This document shows, piece after piece, positions 1 to 9,193 of a DNA stretch of 64,000 nucleotides. How positions within the stretch are numbered: the first letter of the stretch is position 1; each line of letters opens with the position of its first letter. The notes under the pieces were generated by a model. The model saw only the letters and a program-made list of their open reading frames with translations. It ran no database searches and was not told the DNA's origin. The position numbers were made by a program, and so were the translations under genes. Source of the DNA: Nodosilinea sp. E11 (GTDB lineage: Bacteria > Cyanobacteriota > Cyanobacteriia > Phormidesmidales > Phormidesmidaceae); assembly GCF_032813545.1 (NCBI RefSeq), contig NZ_CP136520.1:2660001-2724000 (forward strand), written 5' to 3'.

Positions 1-448
1 CCCGTCGTCCCTCCATCGACGAAATGGCAATGAGCGAGCCCTGTCCCGCTTGCTTGAGGTGAGGCAGGGCCACCTTAGCCCCATACACCTGGCCCATCAG
101 GGTGACATCGATGATCCGCCGAAATTCTTCGATGGTCATGGCCTCAAAGGGAGCCAGCATGCCAATCGCCGCGCAGTGCACCCAGGTGTCAATGCGGCCA
201 AAGGTGGCGATCGCAGCCTCAGCGATCGCATTGACCTGCTCAAACTCAGCGACATCGGCCACAACGGCGATCGCCTCACCCCCCGCCCGTCGAATCTGCT
301 CCACTAACGACTCCAACCCAGCCTGATTGCGCGCGGCGACAACCACCTGAGCACCCCGCTGGGTCAACGCCAAGGCCGCATCGCGACCAATGCCGCTAGA
401 GGCTCCTACGACGACGACCACCTGTTGGTTAATTGGCTTAAGTTGCAT
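1..448 (-). CDS. Short-chain dehydrogenase/reductase (partial, C-terminus off the left edge)
   Basis: An NAD(P)-dependent oxidoreductase of the SDR superfamily; the substrate cannot be told. I translated it by hand from the ATG at 448. A nucleotide-binding GASSGIGR motif lies at about residues 15-22, then a Rossmann pattern with VVAAR after the second strand (the basic residue hints at NADP), VVADV near residue 64, HCAA in place of the usual NNAG near residue 90, and the strand leading to IAISS (catalytic Ser region) at the cut. The YxxxK motif would lie beyond the window edge. It is the last gene before a 143-bp gap to the amylase gene on the same strand. Family assignment is firm; a specific role is not. 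Confidence 0.85.
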   Translation of the reverse strand, partial: MQLKPINQQVVVVVGASSGIGRDAALALTQRGAQVVVAARNQAGLESLVEQIRRAGGEAIAVVADVAEFEQVNAIAEAAIATFGRIDTWVHCAAIGMLAPFEAMTIEEFRRIIDVTLMGQVYGAKVALPHLKQAGQGSLIAISSMEGRR

Positions 449-591
449 GAAAAAAATCTCTAGAAAAAACCCGACTGTACCCACATGGATCGTGGATAAA
501 CAACTTGTAACGGCTGGATGCTCTGTAAAGACGAACCGTAACGCCTATGGCTTGGCTACGCCTGCGCACCTGGACAGGCGAAAAGCAGCCG

Positions 592-2241
592 TTAAACCAC
601 CAGCACCTTAGCTTCGTACTCTGGTAAATCGGTCGTCAAAACCCCATCGTTAACCTCGACATCGTAATCATTTGTCCATTCATGCCAGGTGCCATTTTGG
701 GGAAAATTTCGAACGTTATAGTCAGCCAGGTATTGCCCAGAAAAATTGATCACCACGACAATCCGAGAGCCTTCATCATTCCAACGAATGTAGGCCAGCA
801 CCTTAGACTCTACGTCCTCATAGAAGAAATCCACATTTTCTGTGCGCAGGGCATGATTGTCTTTGCGCAGATGAATGAGCCCTCGATAGTGTTCTAACAG
901 GTCATGGTTAGGATCATTACTTAACAGTGACCAATCAATCTTGGCCGATTCCAACGTTTTGGGATGGTAGTCTCCAAATTCTTCCCCCATCCAAATTAAC
1001 GGCACACCCATCGCCGTCATCACCAAGACGGCACCTAGCTTGACCCGTTTAAAGGCCGCTTCGTCAAAGATCTCATGGTTGGCCAACTGAACCATGAGGC
1101 GATCGTGGTCGTGGTTACTCAGGTAGTTGATAGCATTAACCGCCCCTAAATAGCCTGCCCGCTTCGCATCAATCAGTTCTTTAACCGTTTCTATATCGGT
1201 CTCATCTCCCCACAGCAGGGGCCGAATCTGATGCAAAAAGCCATCGCGCCAACAGCCATCAAGGGGGCCATCAAAGTTGGTAGCATCAGGCGATTCAGGA
1301 ATTAGCTCACCAATGTTGTAGAACGGCTTGGGCTGAGCTTGTTGGCGATTTTCGTCGGCTAGCTGGCCCAAAAAGTCAAAGTGACCCATCTGGCTAACGG
1401 CATCAAATCTAAAGCCATCAATGTGGTATTCCGCAATCCAAAATTGAAGGACATCTTTGACAAATTCCCGAGCAGGACATAGCTCTAGCTTTTCGTCATA
1501 GTGGTCGTAGTTAAATTCTGGCCCCCAGTTTTGCTCAGTGTCTTTAGGCTCGCGGTGGTACCAGTAGGTGTAATCAATTTTGGTCAGTGGAGCCTCAGAG
1601 CCAGAGTGGTTGAGAATAATGTCTAAAATGACGCGAATACCTCGAGCATGGCACTCGTCTATCAATCGTTTCAGATCTTTGCTGCTGCCGTAGGCCGCTT
1701 CCGGAGCAAAGTAGTGGTGGGTGTTATATCCCCAACTCTGCTCACCCGGAAACTCATGAATGGGCATAAGCTCAATGGCGTTGACCCCTAATTCACAAAG
1801 GTAATCAAGTTTTTCGGTAATGTGCTTAAATTGCCCTCGCGCGTAGGGATCGTCTTCGCCACCGGAAAAGTCACTGACTAGAATTTCGTAAATGATCAGC
1901 TCGTCATTCTGCGGCAGCCATTTGTCGTCGTGGCACCAAACATAATCATCGACAATGGGCATACCATCTTTAATCTGCATAACAGCAGTTTGATGGCTCT
2001 CGTCGACATGCATGGCCTTAGGATCGATCACGTCGATCCATTCATCGGGTTCTAGAAAAAAACTTCTCGACTGAACTCGAAATTTGTAATCGTACTGACC
2101 ATCATCTAGTTCGACATGGGTACGAAAATAGCCATCGTCTCCTTTCTCCATGGGGATGTCTTTCCCCTCGCTAAAGGAGCCAGTCAAAACTACACCCTTG
2201 TTGTAAGGGGCAAACAGCTCGAACTCGATCGAGTTAGCCAT
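592..2241 (-). CDS. Alpha-amylase family (GH13) glycoside hydrolase
   Basis: A probable cytoplasmic alpha-glucan hydrolase or transglycosylase acting on glycogen or maltodextrins, about 549 aa. The first 90 residues form a beta-rich early-set/CBM48-like domain (ELFAPYNKGVVLTGSF). The GH13 barrel follows, with VILDIILNHSG (region I), DGFRFDAVSQMG (region II, nucleophile Asp), YNIGEL (acid/base Glu) and NYLSNHDHDR (region IV, NHD). A C-terminal beta domain ends the protein. No signal peptide is seen. I chose the ATG at 2241 because an AAGGTG lies just upstream; an in-frame GTG at 2250 would add three residues. GH13 subfamily and product specificity cannot be decided from the sequence. glgP and glgA lie in the same window but are not co-transcribed with it. 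Confidence 0.88.
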   Translation of the reverse strand: MANSIEFELFAPYNKGVVLTGSFSEGKDIPMEKGDDGYFRTHVELDDGQYDYKFRVQSRSFFLEPDEWIDVIDPKAMHVDESHQTAVMQIKDGMPIVDDYVWCHDDKWLPQNDELIIYEILVSDFSGGEDDPYARGQFKHITEKLDYLCELGVNAIELMPIHEFPGEQSWGYNTHHYFAPEAAYGSSKDLKRLIDECHARGIRVILDIILNHSGSEAPLTKIDYTYWYHREPKDTEQNWGPEFNYDHYDEKLELCPAREFVKDVLQFWIAEYHIDGFRFDAVSQMGHFDFLGQLADENRQQAQPKPFYNIGELIPESPDATNFDGPLDGCWRDGFLHQIRPLLWGDETDIETVKELIDAKRAGYLGAVNAINYLSNHDHDRLMVQLANHEIFDEAAFKRVKLGAVLVMTAMGVPLIWMGEEFGDYHPKTLESAKIDWSLLSNDPNHDLLEHYRGLIHLRKDNHALRTENVDFFYEDVESKVLAYIRWNDEGSRIVVVINFSGQYLADYNVRNFPQNGTWHEWTNDYDVEVNDGVLTTDLPEYEAKVLVV

Positions 2242-2525
2242 AGAACACACCTTTTTCTTTTTAATGTGCTGCTAAGGCTCCTGCTTTTTAAACTGCCTTT
2301 AGACATAAATTGTTACAATGAGGCTTAGTCTCTTTAGCCAGAGATAGCGCATTCTCGTCTAGGCAAAGACGCTGCGACAACGCTCCAGGCGTACGACTTA
2401 GGCTGTGCGAAGTGTCTGTACCCTCTAGCCTCTAAAGGGGTTTGCCCGATCACCCATAGCCTTACAAAACGCGGAAAATTCTTTACTTTGACCCGTGCCC
2501 AGGCTGGCAAACCCTGCTAATGTGA

Positions 2526-3164
2526 TTGTCTAAATTCTGCTGCCAACAGGTGAAGACAGCGCTCGTGCTAGCACCCTTTGAACTACTGTGGGCCTTAATC
2601 GGGTTGGTTCTCACTATTGTAGCCACCTGGATGGAGACATTTACCCTCACTGCCCCCTGGAGCTGGGGACAGTCTGGCATGGCAATCTTATCGCTAGGGG
2701 TAAGCTTCCAGGTGGGGGCTGTGTTGCTCACCGGTTGCGTGGGGGGCAAAAACGCAGCAGCACTGTCCCAGATTGCCTACTTGGTCCTGGGGCTGGCGCT
2801 GTTTCGGGTATTTGAATTTCCGGTGTTTACCCAGGGGGGCGGGCTGAGCTACGTACGTGAGCCCGGCTTTGGCTACTTAATTGGCTTTGTGCCCGCCGGT
2901 TGGGTATGCGGCTATCTAGCCTTTCGCAACCCACCTAAGCTAGAGACCCTGGCGCTCAGCAGTCTTAGTGGTCTGGGCATCATTCATGGGCTGGGTATTA
3001 TTTACCTCACTCTGGCTTCCCTGCTAGGCTGGTTGCAGACCGTATCAGCCTCCTACTGGGAGCTGCTGCTGGGATATTCTATTTTGCCGATGCCGGGACA
3101 CCTGGTAGTTGTGTGCGCGGTAGCGGTGCTGTCGCTGGTGCTACGGCAGCTGTTGTTTTACTAG
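2526..3164 (+). CDS. bioY: Biotin transporter BioY (ECF S-component)
   Basis: A membrane substrate-binding subunit for biotin uptake, about 212 aa, with six predicted hydrophobic segments. The FELLWALIGL start, the GGGLSYVREPGFGYLIGF stretch (typical BioY GGP..TGGY-like loop) and the late GHLVVVC helix fit the family. The start is uncertain: no ATG is available and the listed TTG has no clear ribosome site, so GTG codons at 2550 or 2571 (just before the conserved PFELLW) are alternatives. It lies 4 bp upstream of lspA on the same strand, so the two are probably co-transcribed; this BioY-LspA pairing is common in cyanobacteria. No EcfA/EcfT genes are nearby, so it would work alone or with shared energising subunits. 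Confidence 0.85.
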   Translation: MSKFCCQQVKTALVLAPFELLWALIGLVLTIVATWMETFTLTAPWSWGQSGMAILSLGVSFQVGAVLLTGCVGGKNAAALSQIAYLVLGLALFRVFEFPVFTQGGGLSYVREPGFGYLIGFVPAGWVCGYLAFRNPPKLETLALSSLSGLGIIHGLGIIYLTLASLLGWLQTVSASYWELLLGYSILPMPGHLVVVCAVAVLSLVLRQLLFY

Positions 3165-3168
3165 GCCC

Positions 3169-3636
3169 ATGAGAGTACGCAATCGTTGGTTTTGGATAGC
3201 TGCTGGGGTAGGGCTGACGCTCGATCAGCTGACTAAGTTTTGGGTCGCTCAAGCTTTTGAACTCACTACGCCCCCCGATTCAATGCCGATCTGGCCAGGG
3301 GTGTTTTACTTTACCTACGTGACCAACAGCGGCGCGGCCTTTAGCCTGTTTAGCAACAATGGCGAATGGCTCAAGTGGCTGTCGATGGCGGTGAGTTTGG
3401 GTCTGATTGCCCTGGGGCTCAAAGCCAGATTGCCCAACCGCTGGGAGCAGCTGGGCTATGGGCTAATTTTGAGTGGGGCGCTAGGCAACGGCATCGATCG
3501 CCTGCTGTTTGGCGAGGTGATTGATTTTCTCGACTTTCGCCTGATTCGCTTCCCCATTTTTAATGTGGCCGACGTGTGCATCAACATCGGCATTGTCTGC
3601 CTGCTGGTGGCGGCCCTGAGGGAGCCGCCCAAGTGA
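3169..3636 (+). CDS. lspA: Lipoprotein signal peptidase (signal peptidase II)
   Basis: An integral inner-membrane aspartyl protease that cleaves the signal peptide from diacylglyceryl-modified prolipoproteins. At 155 aa it has the normal family length. Visible signatures are DQLTKFWV near residue 19, NSGAAFSLF near residue 54, and the two catalytic Asp blocks GNGIDRLLFGEVIDFLDF (about 107-124) and FNVADVCINIG (about 131-141). Four hydrophobic segments are evident. It starts 4 bp after the bioY stop and probably depends on the bioY promoter. It converges on glgP across a 12-bp perfect stem that may terminate both transcripts. Confidence 0.96.
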   Translation: MRVRNRWFWIAAGVGLTLDQLTKFWVAQAFELTTPPDSMPIWPGVFYFTYVTNSGAAFSLFSNNGEWLKWLSMAVSLGLIALGLKARLPNRWEQLGYGLILSGALGNGIDRLLFGEVIDFLDFRLIRFPIFNVADVCINIGIVCLLVAALREPPK

Positions 3637-3658
3637 GTAAATGGGTGAGGGGTAGGGG

Positions 3659-3714
3659 GTGGATGGGTAGGAGAGTAGATGCATAAGTGCTCATCCACCC
3701 ATCTACCCATCCAC
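3659..3714. terminator. Inverted repeat between convergent lspA and glgP
   Basis: A perfect 12-bp stem (GTGGATGGGTAG at 3659-3670 against CTACCCATCCAC at 3703-3714) with a 32-nt loop fills the 82-bp gap between the convergent stops. It has no clear T-run on either side, so a bidirectional terminator or transcript-end stabiliser is inferred from position. Confidence 0.5.
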
Positions 3715-3718
3715 GCTC

Positions 3719-6244
3719 CTACTCCCCAACCGGCACTGCTTTCACCTTCCAGATCTCGCGGGCATAGTCGGCGATCGTGCGATCGGCGGAGAATTTGCCA
3801 ATGCGAGCGGTGTTGAGAATGGCCATGCGTACCCAGCGATCGCGGTCTTCGTAGGTGCGGCTGACATGTTCTTGGCACTGTACATAGGCAGCGTAGTCGG
3901 CCATCACCATATAGGGGTCGTCGACTAGCAGCGAATCGAGAATGGGCAAGAATAGGTCAGGGTTCTCAGGGGAGAACAGGCCCGAAGCGATCACATCGAG
4001 CACCCGCTTCAGCTCAGGGTTGGTGTCGTAGTAGAACCAGGGGTTGTGGCCTACGGCCTTGCAGGCTGCCACCTGTTCGGCGGTGAGACCAAATAGGAAG
4101 AAGTTATCGGCCCCTACCTCTTCGCGAATCTCGACGTTAGCGCCATCGAGGGTGCCAATGGTGAGGGCACCGTTGAGGGCAAACTTCATGTTGCCAGTAC
4201 CCGACGCTTCCATGCCAGCGGTCGAGATTTGCTCCGACAGGTCAGAAGCGGGGAAGATGCGCTGGGCCGACGACACGTTGTAGTTGGGCAAAAACACCAC
4301 CTTCAGCCGCCCTGCCACAATGGGGTCGTTGTTGACCACATCGGCCACGGCGTTAATCAGCTTCACGACCAACTTGGCCATGGCATAGCCGGGGGCAGCC
4401 TTGCCGCCAAAGATGACCGTGCGCGGCACCACATGATCTCCAGGATTTTGAAGCATGCGGTTGTATAGGGTGACCACGTGCAGCACGCTCATCAGCTGCC
4501 GCTTATACTCGTGGATGCGCTTAATCTGCACATCAAACATGGATTCAGGGTTGATTTCCACACCCAGAATGTCTTGAATGTAGCGGGCTAGGTTCCACTT
4601 GTTTTCTTGCTTGATGGCCTGCCAGGCATGGCGAAAACCATCGTTGTCGATATGAGCCTCTAGCTGCCTGAGGTGGTCGAGGTTGGTGATCCAGCTGTCG
4701 CCGATGGTTTCAGAAATCAGCTGGGCCAGTCGGGGGTTGCACTGCAACAGCCAGCGGCGGGGGGTAATGCCGTTGGTCTTGTTGCTAAATTTGTCGGGCC
4801 ACAGGGCGTAAAAGTCTTGCAGCACCTCTTGCTTAAGCAGCTCGGTGTGCAGGGCAGCAACCCCATTGATGGCGTGGCTGCCGACACAGGCCAGGTTGGC
4901 CATCCGCACCCGACGCTCAGAACCTTCTTCGATCAGGGAGAGGCGCTCTAGGCGATCGGGGTCGTTGGGGTAGCGCAGCTTTACCTGATCCAAGAAGCGA
5001 TGGTTGATTTCGTAGATGATTTCGAGATGGCGGGGCAGCAGCTTGCCAAACAAGTCCACCGACCACTTCTCCAGCGCCTCGGGCATCAGGGTGTGGTTGG
5101 TGTAGCCAAAGGTGCGCTGGGTAATCACCCAGGCGGCTTCCCACTCAAAGTGATACTCGTCGATCAGCAGGCGCATGAGTTCGGCAACGCCGATGGCTGG
5201 GTGGGTGTCGTTGAGCTGAATCGCCGCAAACTCGGCCAGGTCGTTGAGGCTGGCGTGGTCGCGTAGGTGCAGGCGAATGATGTCTTGCAACGAACAAGCC
5301 ACAAAGAAATACTGCTGCTGCAAGCGCAACTCCTTGCCCTGACGGGTCTCGTCGTTGGGGTAGAGCACCTTGGTGATGTTTTCTGAGATCATCTTGTTGG
5401 CTACAGCCCCAAAATAATCGCCAGCGTTGAAGGCGTCTAGGTCAAAGGCTTCTCCAGCCTCTGCTTTCCACAGCCGCAGCAGGTTGACGTTTTCGGTGCC
5501 ATAGCCAGGGACAGGCACATCGTGGGGGATGCCAATCACGGTCTGGCTGGGCACCCAGCGCACCTGATAGTCATCGTCGCCGTCTTTGTAGACCTCTGTG
5601 TGGCCACCAAACTTGATTTCGACCCGGTAGTCGGGGCGGGCAATTTCCCAGGGGTTGCCGTAGCTCAGCCACTTGTCGGGGGCTTCTACCTGGTGCCCTT
5701 GGCGAATGAGTTGGGTGAAAATGCCGAACTCGTAGCGAATGCCGTAACCGATCGCTGGCAGATTGAGGGTGGTAAGCGAGTCCATAAAACAGGCCGCCAG
5801 GCGACCCAGGCCGCCATTGCCCAGGCCGGGCTCGGCCTCGCGCTCTAGCAGCTCATCGAGGTCGAGGCCGCAGTCAGACAGAGCATGGCGCATCGTGTCG
5901 TAGAGGCCCAGGTTAATCAGACCGTTACCGAGCTGACGCCCCATCAAAAACTCGGCGGACATGTAATAGACCGTCTTAGCCTTAACTTGGGAGTAGGTTT
6001 TGGCGGTGCGAATACGCTTTTGCAAAAGCTGGTTGCGGACGCTGTGGGCCAGCGCCATATAGTAGTCATGGGCGTTGGCAAACTGTTCATCTTTACCCTG
6101 TACCCAGTACAGGTTGTTTACCAACGCATGCTGAATTTGGCTCACCTGCGCCTCAGTGTCGAGCGCAGCAACTGCGCGATCAAGCGACAGTGGAACTTCT
6201 GTCGTTGCACTTGATTCGGGCAGACGAATAGATTGCTTAGCCAT
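3719..6244 (-). CDS. glgP: Glycogen/starch/alpha-glucan phosphorylase
   Basis: Catalyses phosphorolysis of alpha-1,4-glucan to glucose-1-phosphate, the main route of glycogen breakdown; soluble, PLP-dependent, about 841 aa, the normal length. Landmarks are the N-terminal KTVYYMSAEFLMGR, EAEPGLGNGGLGRLAACFMDS, the QLNDTHPAI helix, KIRRIHEYKRQ-like (here VQIKRIHEYKRQ), and the PLP-binding EASGTGNMKFALNG with its lysine near residue 686. I chose the ATG at 6244, which is preceded by AAGGG at good spacing; an in-frame GTG at 6271 would add nine residues unlike the family. It is followed by a convergent lspA and preceded by a 900-bp gap, so it is probably monocistronic. Confidence 0.97.
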   Translation of the reverse strand: MAKQSIRLPESSATTEVPLSLDRAVAALDTEAQVSQIQHALVNNLYWVQGKDEQFANAHDYYMALAHSVRNQLLQKRIRTAKTYSQVKAKTVYYMSAEFLMGRQLGNGLINLGLYDTMRHALSDCGLDLDELLEREAEPGLGNGGLGRLAACFMDSLTTLNLPAIGYGIRYEFGIFTQLIRQGHQVEAPDKWLSYGNPWEIARPDYRVEIKFGGHTEVYKDGDDDYQVRWVPSQTVIGIPHDVPVPGYGTENVNLLRLWKAEAGEAFDLDAFNAGDYFGAVANKMISENITKVLYPNDETRQGKELRLQQQYFFVACSLQDIIRLHLRDHASLNDLAEFAAIQLNDTHPAIGVAELMRLLIDEYHFEWEAAWVITQRTFGYTNHTLMPEALEKWSVDLFGKLLPRHLEIIYEINHRFLDQVKLRYPNDPDRLERLSLIEEGSERRVRMANLACVGSHAINGVAALHTELLKQEVLQDFYALWPDKFSNKTNGITPRRWLLQCNPRLAQLISETIGDSWITNLDHLRQLEAHIDNDGFRHAWQAIKQENKWNLARYIQDILGVEINPESMFDVQIKRIHEYKRQLMSVLHVVTLYNRMLQNPGDHVVPRTVIFGGKAAPGYAMAKLVVKLINAVADVVNNDPIVAGRLKVVFLPNYNVSSAQRIFPASDLSEQISTAGMEASGTGNMKFALNGALTIGTLDGANVEIREEVGADNFFLFGLTAEQVAACKAVGHNPWFYYDTNPELKRVLDVIASGLFSPENPDLFLPILDSLLVDDPYMVMADYAAYVQCQEHVSRTYEDRDRWVRMAILNTARIGKFSADRTIADYAREIWKVKAVPVGE

Positions 6245-7152
6245 AAGAACCCTTAATAAGTAACCACACAAGAATTCGCTGGCAGCCCATAGGCCGAAAC
6301 AGATGCCGCGATGATCATAAACCTGCCCCTAGGGGGCGATCGCCCCACCTCAGAGCAAACTGAAGCCATTCACGTTGACAACCTAATCCCCAATACCTTG
6401 GAGACCCGTATACCAACAAATCCAAACCTGGATTAGTTTACCCACTAAAGCTGAGCCAAAACCTTGACCCATCCCTGAATGAGATTGACACCTATTTTAA
6501 CTGGCCGCGAATAAAACTCTGTCATCAAACTAACAGGTCGCCGTACTGCGCCCGAAAAAGCGCAACTCAATCAACCCCAGCAAGCCTATAAATCGGGCTA
6601 TCCAACCCAAACAGAAACACACTAGAATGCCCAGAAACGCCACCAGGCAAGCAAATATTCTGGTCTAAAGAAAATGTTAAGGACGACATTATGAGATGGT
6701 CGTTTAGAACTATTAACTTACGTTAATTAGTGCATCGAGAGATAGATTTTGTCGAGACTTTAGGCCAAAGCCCTTTTATCAAGGGCATTTCAAATATGTC
6801 TAAAGCTTAATGAAGAATCGTAAATGTCACAAGAAATGGCTTTACATAGGTGAGCAACTGCTCATGGGGGAAGATAGGTCTTGCTAAATAGTCTGCTTAG
6901 ATTATCTTAAGTATTTTTTGACAAAGCGACTTAAACTTGAAGAAGAGAGTAACTAGCTATGTCATCAGTTCTCAATAATAAATGTTAAATGATGACAGGT
7001 AAAGGCTGGTTGAAAATCGAGCCTTTACCCTTAACGTTACAGGGGCAAAGAAACCAGTGAATGTACCCAAACTGTCTGTAGCAACGTCCTATAGACGACC
7101 TCAATTCTGAGATCAATCTTGCTGGGGTCAAAGGCGGTCGTTGCAGTGGTGG
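6245..7152. other. 908-bp intergenic gap upstream of glgP
   Basis: No ORF of convincing length is found, and base composition is visibly more AT-rich than the neighbouring genes. Features seen: a perfect 10-bp hairpin at 6998-7029 (GGTAAAGGCT against AGCCTTTACC), a TTGACA at about 6919, and two abutting tiny ORFs on the plus strand (6959-6988, 9 codons; 6989-7060, 23 codons) whose reality is uncertain. The glgP promoter should lie at the left end. A small RNA or a leader-type transcript is possible. Confidence 0.5.
6998..7029. repeat. Perfect 10-bp hairpin in the glgP-upp gap
   Basis: GGTAAAGGCT at 6998-7007 pairs exactly with AGCCTTTACC at 7020-7029 around a 12-nt loop. No T-run follows on either strand, so it is not a textbook terminator. 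It sits inside the 23-codon plus-strand ORF beginning at 6989. Confidence 0.6.
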
Positions 7153-7785
7153 TTACTTGGTGCCAAATAGGCGATCGCCCGCATCTCCCAGCCCCGGCAA
7201 AATGTAGCCGCGATCGTCTAGCTTTTCATCGACGGCGGCGGCGTAGAGGGGCACGTCGGGGTGCTCTTGGTGAAAGTGGGCCACACCTTCGGGAGCGGCT
7301 AGCAAGCAGAGAAACCGGAGCGATCGCGGCTGGGCTTGCTTGAGCGGGTACAGCGCCGCCACTGCCGTATTGCCCGTAGCGATCATGGGGTCAACGACCA
7401 AAACATCGCGATCGCCTAGATCCTCTGGCACCTTAAAGAAATACTCAATCACCCGCAGGGTTTGTGGGTCGCGGTAGAGACCAATGTGCCCGACCCGAGC
7501 GGAGGGCATCAGTTCTAAAATACCGTCGAGAATGCCCTGCCCTGCCCGCATGATTGAAACCACCACCAGCTTCTTCTCGGGAGCTAGGACCGGCGCCGCC
7601 ATCGTCGCCATGGGAGTTTGAATAGTTTCGAGCCTGAGGGGCAGATCCCGCGTCACCTCATAGGCCATTAGCAGGCTGATCTCCTTCAGCAGGGTGCGAA
7701 ATTTCGCGGTGCTGGTCTCGGCTCGGCGCATCAGAGTGAGCTTGTGCTGAATCAACGGGTGGTCGATCAGGTGAAGTTCGGGCAT
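7153..7785 (-). CDS. upp: Uracil phosphoribosyltransferase (URC6-like context)
   Basis: Makes UMP from uracil and PRPP; 210 aa from the chosen ATG at 7785, the normal length. Visible blocks are [12 protein letters not shown] at the start, [14 protein letters not shown], and the PRPP-binding [18 protein letters not shown], ending in the typical [18 protein letters not shown] tail (here [15 protein letters not shown]). The open frame extends upstream through a palindromic repeat to 7923, but those residues are unlike the family. It is third in a minus-strand cluster after URC1- and URC4-like genes; in yeast a UPRT is a required member of the URC uracil-degradation route, so the gene may feed catabolism as well as salvage. 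Confidence 0.93.
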   Translation of the reverse strand: MPELHLIDHPLIQHKLTLMRRAETSTAKFRTLLKEISLLMAYEVTRDLPLRLETIQTPMATMAAPVLAPEKKLVVVSIMRAGQGILDGILELMPSARVGHIGLYRDPQTLRVIEYFFKVPEDLGDRDVLVVDPMIATGNTAVAALYPLKQAQPRSLRFLCLLAAPEGVAHFHQEHPDVPLYAAAVDEKLDDRGYILPGLGDAGDRLFGTK

Positions 7786-7832
7786 TTGGGCTAGGTGGAG
7801 AGAACTCAGATTCAAAGGCAACTGTAGCAGCA

Positions 7833-7913
7833 TCCCCTCCTGGGAGGGGTAGGGGTGGGTAGCCCAGGATCTATGACCCACCCTGCCCTGCGGGCACCCC
7901 TCCCAGGAGGGGA
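7833..7913. repeat. 81-bp palindromic element between URC4-like gene and upp
   Basis: Perfect 18-bp arms (7833-7850 and 7896-7913), themselves made of CCCCTCC/GGAGGGG, plus inner 7-bp arms GGTGGGT (7854-7860) and ACCCACC (7876-7882). The element is the right size for a dispersed palindromic repeat and sits in the only sizeable gap of the URC-like cluster. It could also attenuate or process the transcript. Confidence 0.75.
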
Positions 7914-7919
7914 CAACGA

Positions 7920-9191
7920 TCAAAACACCGTGCCGTCGCTGGCTAGCTGTATCGGCGGCCCCCCGCCGTCCCGTTTTTCCGCCGCAATTTGTCGCCCCGC
8001 CGTCCAGGTGCCGCCCTGAAGAATTTTGGCCAGGGGCAGGGCGGCCGCATCCACCCCCAGGGTTTGGCGAATGTGGGTAGCAAGGTCATCGAGCAGACAG
8101 AGGGTAAGGGCGCGCCATTCAACAATTAGGGGAGAGTCAGGAGGGTGGGCCTGATCGATGGCAGCAGGATCCTTAAGGCTGAGCACGCCGCAGTCGATGA
8201 AGAGGCCGCCGTTGCGGTATTCGGCTAGGCCGGTGAGCTGGTCGAGATCAATAATGATCAAACCCAGGTCTTGCAGGGGTTCGAGTAGCGAATAGGTAAG
8301 CCACTGGGAGAGTTTGTGGAAGGGCACCAGGTTGCTGCCAGGCCCGGTGTCGGGCAGTTGAGGGTGGGGCCACACGTCGCCCAGGTTGACGCCTGCCAAC
8401 TCGACTCGCCCCGGCCAAATCGGGCCGAGGCCAAGCAGGATGGTGTGCAGAATGGTGGTGGCTGACAGCTGGTTATCCATTGACCGTTGGAGCCAGTAAT
8501 CCACCAAATTGCCGGGTCGGGGGGCATCGGGGCCAAAGAGCTGGGGCTGCTGGTGCAGGGCGTGGCCGAGCGTTTGCAGCAGAGTGACACGACCTTCAAG
8601 GCCCAGTAGTGGATTGTCGTCATTGACTTGGAAGGCTTGGGCCAGGGAATTGGCGGTGAGTGCCGCTAGTCCGATCGCATCGGCCTGCCAGGGCTGGTCA
8701 AGCTGGCTAGAGAACAGACCAGCCGTGAAACTGTAGAAGCTGGCGATCGCCAACCCCTCCGACCTCGAAAACTCAATTCCCGTTCCTGGCTCCACGTATC
8801 GCCACCGACTGCCTGCCCCCGCATCCAGCAGCACGCTGGTAATCGCCAGATCGACTTTGAGCCGGGCCTGCTCTAGCGAATCCAGCCGCGACAAATCTGG
8901 TTCTAGAAGCTCTAGGCGCGATCGCCCCGCCACCTCAAAGTGCCGCCACCGCGAATGAAAGGGAATCTCGCTAGTGGAATACTGCTGCCCCATCACATCC
9001 AAAACGTAGGCGGCGGTGGCGGGCAAAGCCTCGGGTTGGTAGCGAAAATGGTGGAGCTGATCTTGCTGAGCCAACGTGAAGAGGGCACGGGTGCGATCGC
9101 GAATGGCTTGCGGACTTTGCAGGTAATCGATCGCGGCCTCCGCCGTAGGGTGGGCACCGCCCACCACCCCATCCCCGCCTAAAAACACCAT
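7920..9191 (-). CDS. URC4/Urg3 family protein (DUF1688), uracil catabolism
   Basis: A 423-aa protein of the DUF1688 family, called URC4 in Lachancea kluyveri and Urg3 in fission yeast, where it is tied to uracil degradation; its exact reaction is not established. Recognisable features are the early [14 protein letters not shown] segment, the central [17 protein letters not shown] motif, [13 protein letters not shown], the [15 protein letters not shown] region and the ending [22 protein letters not shown]. No signal peptide or membrane segments are seen. The ATG at 9191 has GGAG five bases upstream, placed in the end of the previous gene, and only 2 bp separate it from the URC1-like stop. Close coupling with a GTP cyclohydrolase II-like gene and upp supports the role. 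Confidence 0.88.
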   Translation of the reverse strand: MVFLGGDGVVGGAHPTAEAAIDYLQSPQAIRDRTRALFTLAQQDQLHHFRYQPEALPATAAYVLDVMGQQYSTSEIPFHSRWRHFEVAGRSRLELLEPDLSRLDSLEQARLKVDLAITSVLLDAGAGSRWRYVEPGTGIEFSRSEGLAIASFYSFTAGLFSSQLDQPWQADAIGLAALTANSLAQAFQVNDDNPLLGLEGRVTLLQTLGHALHQQPQLFGPDAPRPGNLVDYWLQRSMDNQLSATTILHTILLGLGPIWPGRVELAGVNLGDVWPHPQLPDTGPGSNLVPFHKLSQWLTYSLLEPLQDLGLIIIDLDQLTGLAEYRNGGLFIDCGVLSLKDPAAIDQAHPPDSPLIVEWRALTLCLLDDLATHIRQTLGVDAAALPLAKILQGGTWTAGRQIAAEKRDGGGPPIQLASDGTVF

Positions 9192-9193
9192 CG

